Source: Streptomyces sp. NBC_00273
Lineage (GTDB): Bacteria; Actinomycetota; Actinomycetes; Streptomycetales; Streptomycetaceae
DNA: 64,000 nt
Assembly: GCF_036178145.1 (NCBI RefSeq)
Contig: NZ_CP108067.1
Coordinates: forward strand, 2,356,001-2,420,000
Reading direction: 5' to 3'
The position numbers and the translations under genes are program-made. Positions within the stretch are counted from its first letter, which is position 1; every line of letters begins with the position of its first letter. The notes under the pieces are model-generated. The model had not been told where the DNA came from. It did no database searches and was given only the letters and a program-made list of their open reading frames with translations. Positions 16,494 to 23,844 of the stretch are shown in pieces.

Positions 16494-16793
16494 ATGTTCG
16501 TCATGGAGCTCACCTACACCGCCCCCATCGAGTCCGTCGAGGAGCAGATGGACGCTCACATCGCCTGGCTGGACGGCTACTACGCCGCCGGCGTCTTCCT
16601 CGCGTCGGGGCGCAAGGTCCCGCGCGACGGGGGCGTGATCCTGGCCGGCGGGGTGTCCCGGGCCGAGATCGAGCGGATCGCGACCGAGGACCCCTTCGCG
16701 GTGGCGGGAGTGTGTGACTACACCATCACCGAGTTCCTCGCCACGAAGACCTCGGCGGACCTGTCGACGGTGCGGGAGAACCCGGTCACCTAG
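16494..16793 (+). CDS. YciI-family protein
   Basis: A 99-residue YCII-domain protein of the dimeric alpha-beta (ferredoxin-like) barrel fold. The active-site-like His/Asp pair is in DAHIAWLDGYYAAGVFLASG, near residues 18-37. It ends with VCDYTITEFLATKT. No catalysed reaction is firmly known for most members; some act as dehalogenase- or lactonase-like enzymes. Start ATG 16494 has no clear ribosome site and is close to the divergent nfi start, so leaderless translation is possible. The stop codon is directly followed by the left arm of an inverted-repeat element. Confidence 0.85.
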   Translation: MFVMELTYTAPIESVEEQMDAHIAWLDGYYAAGVFLASGRKVPRDGGVILAGGVSRAEIERIATEDPFAVAGVCDYTITEFLATKTSADLSTVRENPVT

Positions 16794-17325
16794 GCCGTCT
16801 CTTTCGGATCTTGCCGGGCCCGCGACGCCCGGCACCGCACCTGGCCGCGTTTGCCGGGGCACCCGAGTGCGTCCAGTACACGGAGCGCACCTCCGCCTCG
16901 CCCTGCTTCCCCCAGGCCCGCGGGCCTGGGGAGACCCATGGCACCGGACGCCGCGGGCTCGGCCGACGAGATCCGAAAGGGACGACCCAGCACTGTGCAC
17001 GGCACGGTCACCGGGTGGCGACGTCCGGCACCGCACCGGACGACGCCGTCCGGGGGACCCCAAGCCGCCGGTCCGGGCGAGTGCGTCCCGTACGAGCCGC
17101 GGCCCGGCAGCCTGGGGTCCCTCCCCGCGATGGCCGTGGAAGACGCACCGCACCCGACGGCGCAACCCGGTGGCCCCTTCCCGGTCACGGCACCAGCCGC
17201 GCGGGGACGGCGCCGTCCCGGTCAGGCCCGCCCTCCTCGTCCCGTCGTCCGACCCGTTCGCCGGGCTCGACCGGCCCGGCTCCCGCACCCCGCTCGACCG
17301 ACCGCCCCTGCCCACCGGAGTGTCC
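16794..17325. other. 532-bp intergenic region with palindromic repeats
   Basis: No convincing gene. It contains the inverted-repeat element at 16796-16984; a palindrome near 16910-16931 (CCCAGGCCCGCGGGCCTGGG); a second dyad GGGACCCCA / TGGGGTCCC (near 17053 and 17110); and imperfect direct repeats such as GACGCCCGGCACCGCAC and GACGTCCGGCACCGCAC. It looks like an accumulation of REP- or MITE-like elements ahead of the acetyltransferase gene. Confidence 0.6.
16796..16984. repeat. 189-bp element bounded by 16-bp inverted repeats (MITE/REP-like)
   Basis: The left arm CGTCTCTTTCGGATCT (16796-16811) is matched at 15 of 16 positions by the reverse complement of the right arm AGATCCGAAAGGGACG (16969-16984). 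The interior holds a further long palindrome and no ORF with protein-like quality. The left arm begins three bases after the YciI stop codon. No target-site duplication could be assigned with confidence. Confidence 0.6.
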
Positions 17326-17859
17326 ATGCAGCCCCGCCCCGCCGTTCCCGCCGACGTCCCCGAGCTCATACGCCTGCGCGCCGTCGCCCTCGACTCCCTC
17401 GGAGTCGACCCCGGGCCCGCCGACGCCGCCTGGCGGCAGGTCGCCCGCACCTGGTTCCTCGAACGCATCGGCGAACGCCCCGACGTGCACTGCCTGGTCG
17501 TGGGCGGAGCTCCCGGCGAACCGCTGCTCGCCACCGGCATGGCGTGGGTCACCTACCACCTGCCCAGCCCCCTCTGGACCGACGGCCGGCGCGGCTACCT
17601 CGACGGGATCGTCACCGACGCACCCGCCCGCGGACGGGGCCACGGCCGCCGGATCGTCGACGCGCTGGTCGAGTGGCTCGACGGCATCGGCATCCACTAC
17701 GTCCAGCTGCACGCGAGCCCCGACGGCGAGCCCGTCTACCGGGCCGCGGGCTTCACCGCCGGGCGCTACCCGGGCATGGACCTCGTCACCGCCCCGGCAC
17801 CTCAGGCATCCCAGGTGCCCCCGTCACCCCCCGCTCCCGCTCCCGCTCCCGCGAGCTGA
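17326..17859 (+). CDS. GNAT-family N-acetyltransferase
   Basis: A 177-residue acetyltransferase of the GNAT fold. The acetyl-CoA pyrophosphate loop is ARGRGHGRRIVDALVEW near residues 104-120, and strand-helix motifs RGYLDGIVTD and VYRAAGF follow the family pattern. A Pro/Ala-rich tail of about 20 residues ends the protein. ATG 17326 begins MQPRPAVPADVPELI, the usual GNAT N-terminus. Its last base (17859) directly abuts the stop codon of the convergent secreted protein gene. Acceptor substrate unknown. Confidence 0.88.
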   Translation: MQPRPAVPADVPELIRLRAVALDSLGVDPGPADAAWRQVARTWFLERIGERPDVHCLVVGGAPGEPLLATGMAWVTYHLPSPLWTDGRRGYLDGIVTDAPARGRGHGRRIVDALVEWLDGIGIHYVQLHASPDGEPVYRAAGFTAGRYPGMDLVTAPAPQASQVPPSPPAPAPAPAS

Positions 17860-18969
17860 TCAGCGCCGTCGTTCCAGCCGCGCCACGCGCCCCTTCTCCC
17901 CCGCCGCCCAGCATCCCGCGTCGGCCGCGCAGTCGACCGTGTCGAAGGATCCCGCGTCCAGGGACCGCCAGCTGCGGCCCCCGTCCGTGGTCACATCGGT
18001 GCCCGTGGGCCCCACCGCGAGGGCCGTCGCCCGGCCGTACGGGAACCAGGCCGCGCCCGAGCGGTAGGCGGGCGGCGGCGTCGCCGCCCGCGTCCAGGTG
18101 CGTCCCCCGTCGGCGGACACCGCCGCGGCCTGCGGGGAGGCCTGCCCGGTGCGGTAGTCACCGCCGACCGCCAGACCCCTCGTACGGTCCCGGAAGGCGA
18201 GGGCGAAGACCCCGCGCGCCGGATCGCCCGCCGGGACGGTGGATTCGGCGACCCGCCAGGTCAGACCGCGGTCCGCGGAGTGCAGCACCCGGGCGCGGGC
18301 ACCCCCGCCGGTGGCCAGCCAGACATCGCGCGGGCCGGAACTCACCAGGCACTGGCCGCTCGCGGCGAAGCCCGCCTCGCCCGGTAGCGCCTCGGGCATG
18401 CCCCCGCTCGGCAGGACCCGCCAGTTCCGTCCGCCGTCGTCAGTGGCGAGGATCCGGAACTTCCCGTCCACCGGATCGCTCATCGCCAAGCCGTGCCGGG
18501 CGTCGAAGAAGGTGAGGCAGTCGTAGAAGGCGCGCGGGTCGGGGTTGCGGAAGGTCTCGGTCCAGGTGGCCCCGCCGTCCTCGGTACGCAGCACCCTGGA
18601 GGCCTCGCCCTCCCCAATGGACAGGGCCACCGCGCGCCGCGCGTCGAAGGCCTCGATGTCGCGGAACTCCAGGGCCTCCGCGACCGCGCCCGGCGGCGAA
18701 ACGTCACGCCAACTGCGGCCGCCGTCCACCGTGCGCAGCACGGTCCCCTTGGAACCGGCCACCCACGCCGTGTTCCGGCCGACCGCCGCGAGCCCGCGGA
18801 AGCGCACGTCCTTCCCGGTGTCCTTCAGCGCCCAGCCGGCGCCGCGTAAGTCCTGCGCCAGCGGGGCCGGGTCGGGGGCCGGGGCCGCATCGGCCTGGGC
18901 GGGGGCGGCGAGCACCCCCACGAGCAGGGCTGCCGCGCACATGCCGATTCCGAGTTCCAGGAGTCTCAT
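17860..18969 (-). CDS. secreted BNR/YCF48-like beta-propeller protein
   Basis: A 369-residue exported protein. A signal peptide is evident: MRLLELGIGMCAAALLVGV followed by LAAPAQADA, with cleavage after AQA. The mature part has repeated Asp-box blades: TVDGGRSW, TEDGGATW, TDDGGRNW, SADGGRTW and TTDGGRSW, each about 45-60 residues apart. This is the sialidase/YCF48-type beta-propeller, annotated in actinomycetes as oxidoreductase or photosystem-stability-factor-like. Proteins of this form act outside the membrane as binding scaffolds. No sialidase catalytic residues were recognised. Confidence 0.85.
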   Translation of the reverse strand: MRLLELGIGMCAAALLVGVLAAPAQADAAPAPDPAPLAQDLRGAGWALKDTGKDVRFRGLAAVGRNTAWVAGSKGTVLRTVDGGRSWRDVSPPGAVAEALEFRDIEAFDARRAVALSIGEGEASRVLRTEDGGATWTETFRNPDPRAFYDCLTFFDARHGLAMSDPVDGKFRILATDDGGRNWRVLPSGGMPEALPGEAGFAASGQCLVSSGPRDVWLATGGGARARVLHSADRGLTWRVAESTVPAGDPARGVFALAFRDRTRGLAVGGDYRTGQASPQAAAVSADGGRTWTRAATPPPAYRSGAAWFPYGRATALAVGPTGTDVTTDGGRSWRSLDAGSFDTVDCAADAGCWAAGEKGRVARLERRR

Positions 18970-19081
18970 GGCGCCGGAAGCTAACGCACCCCGGATGCGC
19001 CGTCCAGAGCGCCTTCCGGCCCCTACCAGCGCACGTACCGGAACACGTACCGGAGCACGTACCCACGACCTCGTTCCCCGG

Positions 19082-20713
19082 TCACAGGCTCGCGGCGCGG
19101 TGGGTCACTCCGCCGTCGACGACGGTGAGGAGCACGGGCAGGTCCGGCAGTTCGGTGGCGGCGACGGTGAGCGGGTCGTCGGCGAGGACCGTCAGGTCGG
19201 CGCGGTGGCCGAGGGCGATCCGGCCCGCCAGGTGCTCCTCGCCCGCCGCACGGGCGGCGTTGACGGTCATGCCCTGGAGGGCCTGCAGGGCGGTGAGTGC
19301 CTGCTCGGGGCCGTGGGGGGCCTGGGTCAGGTCGCGGCTGGGGCGGCGGTGGCGGGCGCCGCCCATGACGCCGAGCGGCGGGTACGGGGCGATCGGCCAG
19401 TCCGATCCGAGCACCACGGTGGCTCCGGAGTCCCACAGGTCACGGCAGCGCCAGGCACGCGAGGCGCGCTCCTCGCCGAGCCGGCGGGACCAGTTGTCGG
19501 TGTGGTCGGCGCGGGTGAAGTCGCAGCAGTGGGTGGGCTGTACGGAGGCGATGACGCCTAGCTCGGCGAAGCGGCGCAGGGTGTCGTCGGGAACGGTCTC
19601 GATGTGCTCGACCCGGTGACGGACCTGGGGCCCGGGCCCGCCGGAGGCCTGGGCCTTCTCGACGGCGTCGAGCACGTGCCGTACGGCGGCGTCGCCGATC
19701 GCGTGGGTGGCGGTGGGCACTCCGGCCCGGTGGAACTCGCCCACGATCCTCGTGTAGACCTCGGGGTCGGGCCAGAAGGCGTGCGTGGACTCGCCGTTGC
19801 GGTCCGGGTGTTCCAGCCAGGCGGTGCCGTTGTCGATCGTGCCGTCCATGAAGATCTTCACGCCCTCGGTGCGCCAGAGCCTGCCGCCGGCGCCCTGCTG
19901 GGCGATGAGCGCACGCACGGCGTCGGCGTCGGTGCCGGGCTGGCACCAGGGCGCGACGCGCAGGCGCAGCGGCAGCCGTCCGGCTCCGTCGAGTTCGGCG
20001 TAGAAGGAGAGGCTGTCCCCGTTCGCGTCCATGGCGTGGCCGCCGGTCAGCCCGGCTGCGGCCATCTTGCGCAGCGCCGCGGCCAGCCGCTCGCGGCGCT
20101 CCTCACGGGTGGGCTGCGGGGCGACGCGTTCGACGAGTTCGCAGGCGGCGTCCTCCAGGAGCAGGCCGGTGGGCCGGCCGGCCGCGTCGCAGACCACTTC
20201 GGCGGACGCCTGGTCGAAGGTCCGCGGTCCGTCGACGCCCGCGAGTTCGAGGGCGCGCCGGCTGGCCAGCACGGAGTGGGCGTCGAAGAGCAGGAGGGTG
20301 GCCGGCACGCCGTCGAGCACGGAGTCGAAGGGGGCGGTCTCGACGGGCCGGTCCCCGAAGGCGTTCGGGTCCAGGCCCCAGCCGCTCAGCCAGGCGCCGG
20401 GCGCGAGGCCGCGTACGCCGGCGGCGAGTGCCGTGCGCACCTGTTCCAGGTCGGTGCAGCCCGACAGGTCCAGTCCGTGGGTCAGTTCGGCGCCCGAGAC
20501 GGGGTGGATGTGGCCGTCGACCAGGCCGGGGGTCACGACGGCTCCCTTGAGGTCGACCACCGTGGTCGAGGCGTCGGCGAGCGCACGGACGTGGCGGTCG
20601 TCGCCGAGCGCGGTGATCCTTCCGCCGGAAGCCGCCAGGGCGGTGTCCGGCAGGAACCCGCCCGTGGCCGGGTCGAGCAGGCGGGCGTTGAGCAGGACGA
20701 GAGGGGTGCGCAC
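19082..20713 (-). CDS. amidohydrolase family protein (YtcJ-like)
   Basis: A 543-residue metal-dependent amidohydrolase of the amidohydrolase-3 branch. The HxH metal motif is in TPGLVDGHIHPVSG, the region GWGLDPNAFGDRPVETAP is family-typical, and downstream histidines lie in THAIGDAAVRHV and RHRVEHIE. GTG 20713 has a good ribosome site (GGAGG) and starts at the conserved strand RTPLVLLNARLLDPATG; the frame is open further upstream but proline-rich and unlikely. It is 64 bp downstream of a tetR gene in the same orientation, across from an NCS1 permease. Together these suggest uptake and hydrolysis of a cyclic amide or nucleobase-like compound. Confidence 0.88.
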   Translation of the reverse strand: MRTPLVLLNARLLDPATGGFLPDTALAASGGRITALGDDRHVRALADASTTVVDLKGAVVTPGLVDGHIHPVSGAELTHGLDLSGCTDLEQVRTALAAGVRGLAPGAWLSGWGLDPNAFGDRPVETAPFDSVLDGVPATLLLFDAHSVLASRRALELAGVDGPRTFDQASAEVVCDAAGRPTGLLLEDAACELVERVAPQPTREERRERLAAALRKMAAAGLTGGHAMDANGDSLSFYAELDGAGRLPLRLRVAPWCQPGTDADAVRALIAQQGAGGRLWRTEGVKIFMDGTIDNGTAWLEHPDRNGESTHAFWPDPEVYTRIVGEFHRAGVPTATHAIGDAAVRHVLDAVEKAQASGGPGPQVRHRVEHIETVPDDTLRRFAELGVIASVQPTHCCDFTRADHTDNWSRRLGEERASRAWRCRDLWDSGATVVLGSDWPIAPYPPLGVMGGARHRRPSRDLTQAPHGPEQALTALQALQGMTVNAARAAGEEHLAGRIALGHRADLTVLADDPLTVAATELPDLPVLLTVVDGGVTHRAASL

Positions 20714-20777
20714 GGAGCCTCCAGCGGGGGAGGGGCGGGGAACGTCGGGCGGGGGGGGAAGGGTCGGGCGCGAAGGG

Positions 20778-21500
20778 TCAGGCGTCACCGGCTGCTTCGC
20801 CGGCGGCGTCACCGGTGGGGGCGCCGGTGAGGGCGCCGGTGAGGGCGCCGCGGGGCAGGCCGAGTTCGCGTTCCGCGGTGGTGACCGCCATCCGGGTCAC
20901 CGCCTCGGGGCGGTCGCGGTCCTCGGTGTTGGCGTGGACGCCGAGGCCGTCGAGGACGACGAGGATCTGGATGGCCGTCACGTACGGGTCCTCCGTACGG
21001 AACTCGCCGCGCTCGACGCCCTCGCGGATCACCTCTTCCAGGCGGCCGCGCCAGGCGGCCTCCTGCTCGGCGACCCGGTCGCGCAGGAGGGGCCGGTAGC
21101 GGCTGAGGTGGCGGGCGTTGATCCAGAGCCGGCTGATGGCGTCGTAGGCCTCGCCCGACGTGCGGGCGAAGAACCGCTCCAGCCGCCCGGTCGGGGTCGG
21201 CACGCCCCCGTCCGCTCGGGGCGGCCCGTCCGCTCCGGGCAGCCCGTCCGCTCCGGGCGGCAGCAGGACCTCCAGTTCGGCCCCGGCGGCCGTCCCGAAC
21301 GCCTCGGCGACCAGGTCCTCCACCGAGGGGAAGTAGTGGCTGATCAGACCCGGCCGTACGGCGAGCTCTTCGGCGATGCGGCGCAACGTGAGGCACTCCA
21401 GCCCTTCGGCCAGGGCGACGGCCGCGGCCGTGTCGACGATCTCGGCCCGCCGGGCCTCGGGGGACTTGCGGATCCGCTTGCGCTGGACGCTTGACGACAT
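20778..21500 (-). CDS. TetR-family transcriptional regulator
   Basis: A 240-residue TetR repressor. The N-terminal DNA-binding domain reads ARRAEIVDTAAAVALAEGLE, then TLRRIAEELAVRPGLISHYF. The ligand-binding domain is similar to BetI/AcrR-type regulators, with a 20-residue Gly/Pro/Ala insert around residue 90 encoded by short GC-rich repeats. The tail (GALTGALTGAPTGDAAGEAAG) is low complexity. ATG 21500 begins MSSSVQRKRIRKSPEARR. A palindrome lies 12 bp upstream of the start, shared with the divergent permease, consistent with autoregulation. Confidence 0.88.
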   Translation of the reverse strand: MSSSVQRKRIRKSPEARRAEIVDTAAAVALAEGLECLTLRRIAEELAVRPGLISHYFPSVEDLVAEAFGTAAGAELEVLLPPGADGLPGADGPPRADGGVPTPTGRLERFFARTSGEAYDAISRLWINARHLSRYRPLLRDRVAEQEAAWRGRLEEVIREGVERGEFRTEDPYVTAIQILVVLDGLGVHANTEDRDRPEAVTRMAVTTAERELGLPRGALTGALTGAPTGDAAGEAAGDA

Positions 21501-21511
21501 ACCGGGGATGC

Positions 21512-21531
21512 TATTGAGTGTGCGACCAATA
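21512..21531. promoter_or_regulatory. candidate TetR operator between tetR and permease
   Basis: TATTG (21512-21516) and CAATA (21527-21531) form an inverted repeat with a 10-base spacer, in the 71-bp gap between the divergent tetR (start 21500) and permease (start 21572) genes. The spacing and position fit a TetR dimer site controlling both promoters. Confidence 0.5.
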
Positions 21532-21571
21532 AGCAAGCGAGGCGGACACGCCCAGCACCCGGAGGTCCCTC

Positions 21572-23020
21572 ATGGCGTCCCCGATTCCCGACCCGCCTCC
21601 CGGTTCGCACCCGGCCCCCGGAGCGCTCGGACAGGCCGCGCCGACCCCGGAACGGGCCACCCGCATCGAGGCCCACGGCATCGACCACATCCCCGATTCC
21701 GAGCGCCACGGCCGCCCCCGGGACCTCTTCGCCGTCTGGGCGGCGGCGAACGTCAACTACCTCAGCCTGGTGATCGGCGGCGCACTGGTCCTCATGGGGC
21801 TGAGCCTGTGGCAGTCCGTGGCCGTGATCGTGGTCGGCAACCTGTTCTGGCTGCTCACCGGCCTGCTCGCCACCTCGGGCCCGGCCGCCGGAGCACCCAG
21901 CGAGGTGATCACCCGGGCCATGTACGGGGTCATCGGCAACCGCGCGATGAACGCGATCGGCGGCTGGCTGGTCTCCGTCTGCTACTTCGCCCTCAACCTG
22001 GCCGCCGCCGCGGCCGCCGCCTTCGCCCTCGTGGAACGCGTCGGCATCACGACGAACACCGGGATCAAGGCCGCCGTCATCGTGACCATCGCCGCGCTCA
22101 CCCTGGCCATCAGCGTCTACGGCCACGCGATGATCATGAAGCTCTACCTCCCGATGACCCTGGCCCTGGCCGCCGCCTTCGCCGTCGTCGGCATCTGCGT
22201 GGTCCGCCACACGGACTTCGCCTACCGGCCCGCCCCGCCCCTGACCGGCGTCGGCCTCTGGGCGGCGCTCCTCGCCGGCACCACCCTCATCACCTCGGGC
22301 CCGCTCTCGTACACCACCAGCGCCGACTTCTCCCGCTACCTGCCCGGCACGTCCTCGCGGAAGGCGATCATCGGCTGGACCGCCCTCGGAGCCTTCCTGC
22401 CCAGCGTGGCCGTCTGCTCCTTGGGCGCGCTCGCCGCGACCGCGGTCGACATGGGCGACCCCCAGGCCGCACTGCAGAAGCTCCTGCCCGGGTGGTTCTA
22501 CCCGGTCTTCCTGCTCGCGCTGATCCTCGGGACGATCTCCGTCAACGCCCTGACCGCCTACAGCGCCGGGCTCGCCCTGCAAGCCGTCGGCATCCGCATC
22601 CGGCGCTCCGTCAGCGTCCTGTTCGACGGGGCCGTCGCCGTCGCCCTGACCCTCTACGGCCTGCTCGTCTCCAACCTCCTGGACACCGTCAGCAACTCGC
22701 TCCAGCTGGTCGTCGTGCTGATCGGCCCCGTCATGGCGATCTACGCCACCGACGTCCTGCTGCGCGGGTTCCGCTACGACGGCCGGGCGCTGGCGGACGA
22801 GACCCCCGGCAGCCCCTTCTGGTACGTGGGCGGCGTCAGCCCGGCGGGCGCCCTCGCGCTCGCGGCCGGGGTGAGCGCGGCCGCCCTGTGCGTCAACACG
22901 CTCTACACCGGGCCGGTCGCCTCCGCCCTCGGCGGCATCGACCTCTCGCTGCCCGTCGGCATGGTCGTCTCCGCCGCCCTCTACGCGGCCTTGATGCGGA
23001 CCCTTACGCCGGTGGAGTGA
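21572..23020 (+). CDS. NCS1-family purine/cytosine permease
   Basis: A 482-residue membrane transporter with about twelve hydrophobic helices. The N-terminal tail IEAHGIDHIPDSERHGRPRD and the first helix AANVNYLSLVIGGALVLMGL are typical of the nucleobase:cation symporter-1 family (cytosine, purines, hydantoin, allantoin). SYTTSADFSRYLP is the conserved substrate/cation-site segment in helix 6. Start ATG 21572 follows CCGGAGG. It is divergent from TetR, and the amidohydrolase gene follows tetR, so import and hydrolysis of one compound are plausibly co-regulated. Confidence 0.9.
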   Translation: MASPIPDPPPGSHPAPGALGQAAPTPERATRIEAHGIDHIPDSERHGRPRDLFAVWAAANVNYLSLVIGGALVLMGLSLWQSVAVIVVGNLFWLLTGLLATSGPAAGAPSEVITRAMYGVIGNRAMNAIGGWLVSVCYFALNLAAAAAAAFALVERVGITTNTGIKAAVIVTIAALTLAISVYGHAMIMKLYLPMTLALAAAFAVVGICVVRHTDFAYRPAPPLTGVGLWAALLAGTTLITSGPLSYTTSADFSRYLPGTSSRKAIIGWTALGAFLPSVAVCSLGALAATAVDMGDPQAALQKLLPGWFYPVFLLALILGTISVNALTAYSAGLALQAVGIRIRRSVSVLFDGAVAVALTLYGLLVSNLLDTVSNSLQLVVVLIGPVMAIYATDVLLRGFRYDGRALADETPGSPFWYVGGVSPAGALALAAGVSAAALCVNTLYTGPVASALGGIDLSLPVGMVVSAALYAALMRTLTPVE

Positions 23021-23110
23021 TCGGTAACCAGCCCTTCTCCGAGGCGCCCCGGACCCACCGCGGATCGGGGCCGCCTTCGGACACACCTACCGTCCGGTCA
23101 CTCTGTGCGA

Positions 23111-23140
23111 TCACACGGATTGGTTCAAGCCAATCGGTGA
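23111..23140. promoter_or_regulatory. palindrome upstream of the SsgA-like gene
   Basis: The segment reads TCACACGGATTGG-TTCAAG-CCAATCGGTGA. The arms GATTGG/CCAATC are perfect and the outer TCAC/GTGA extend the dyad with a small length difference. It lies 110 bp before the SsgA-like start and is a candidate binding site for a dimeric regulator. Confidence 0.4.
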
Positions 23141-23249
23141 CACAGCTCACGCAACGGCCCATGCACGGATTTGCCGATTCCGGCGTCTATCGGGTTGCCG
23201 GGCTCCACCCCAACAGTCCGGCAGCAGATCCGCCGCAAGGGAGTGAGCC

Positions 23250-23666
23250 TTGATCACTGTCATCGAGCAGGCCGCACAGGCCCGTCTGGTCGCCACCGCG
23301 CCGAAGGTCGAGACCGTGCCCGTCACCCTCTGCTACGACCGTGCGGATCCGTTCGCCGTGCGCATGGCGTTCCCCGCCCCGGCCACGCTGGAGGGCGTCG
23401 AGGTGTCGTGGACCTTCTCGCGCGAGCTGCTGGAGTCCGGGCTGGACCGCCCGTCGGGCTATGGCGACGTACGCGTACGCCCGTACGACGGCGACCGGAC
23501 CACCATCGAGTTCCACGCGACGGAGGGCGTCGCGATCGTGCTGATGCTGACGGCCGAGCTCCACCGCTTCCTGGAGCGGGCGGCGGAGTTGGTGCCGCCC
23601 GGCCTCGAACACCTCTACCTGGACATGGACCACAACCTGGCCGAGCTGATGCGCGACACCTGCTGA
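23250..23666 (+). CDS. SsgA-like (SALP) sporulation/cell-division protein
   Basis: A 138-residue SsgA/SsgB-family protein, a group restricted to sporulating actinomycetes that controls septum placement and spore-wall assembly. Motifs fit: VPVTLCYDRADPFAVRMAFP, the central VSWTFSRELLESGLDRPSGY, GDVRVRPY, and a C-terminal helix FLERAAELVPPGLEH. ATG 23250... is read as GTG/ATG-type start MITVIEQAAQARL after AAGGGAG. It stands alone with a palindrome upstream and a hairpin just after the stop. Which SALP paralogue it is cannot be set by eye. Confidence 0.9.
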   Translation: MITVIEQAAQARLVATAPKVETVPVTLCYDRADPFAVRMAFPAPATLEGVEVSWTFSRELLESGLDRPSGYGDVRVRPYDGDRTTIEFHATEGVAIVLMLTAELHRFLERAAELVPPGLEHLYLDMDHNLAELMRDTC

Positions 23667-23679
23667 GTTAATTGGTTTG

Positions 23680-23699
23680 CGGGCGGCTACGACCGCCCG
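23680..23699. terminator. hairpin after the SsgA-like gene
   Basis: CGGGCGG (23680-23686) pairs with CCGCCCG (23693-23699) around a 6-base loop, 14 bases after the stop codon. It probably ends the SsgA-like transcript. Because it also lies in the leader region of the ABC-F gene, a role in attenuation cannot be excluded. Confidence 0.6.
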
Positions 23700-23844
23700 T
23701 AGCTTCGAAGACGCCCCATCGCCGTCGAAACGGAGCAGGACATTGCTCGTCTGAGGTTCGAGACACCGACCACCACGCCCTGCGGCTGAGCCGTCGGCTG
23801 TCTCCCCGCGTTGCACGCACCACTCACGCAACCTGGAGGCCTCC

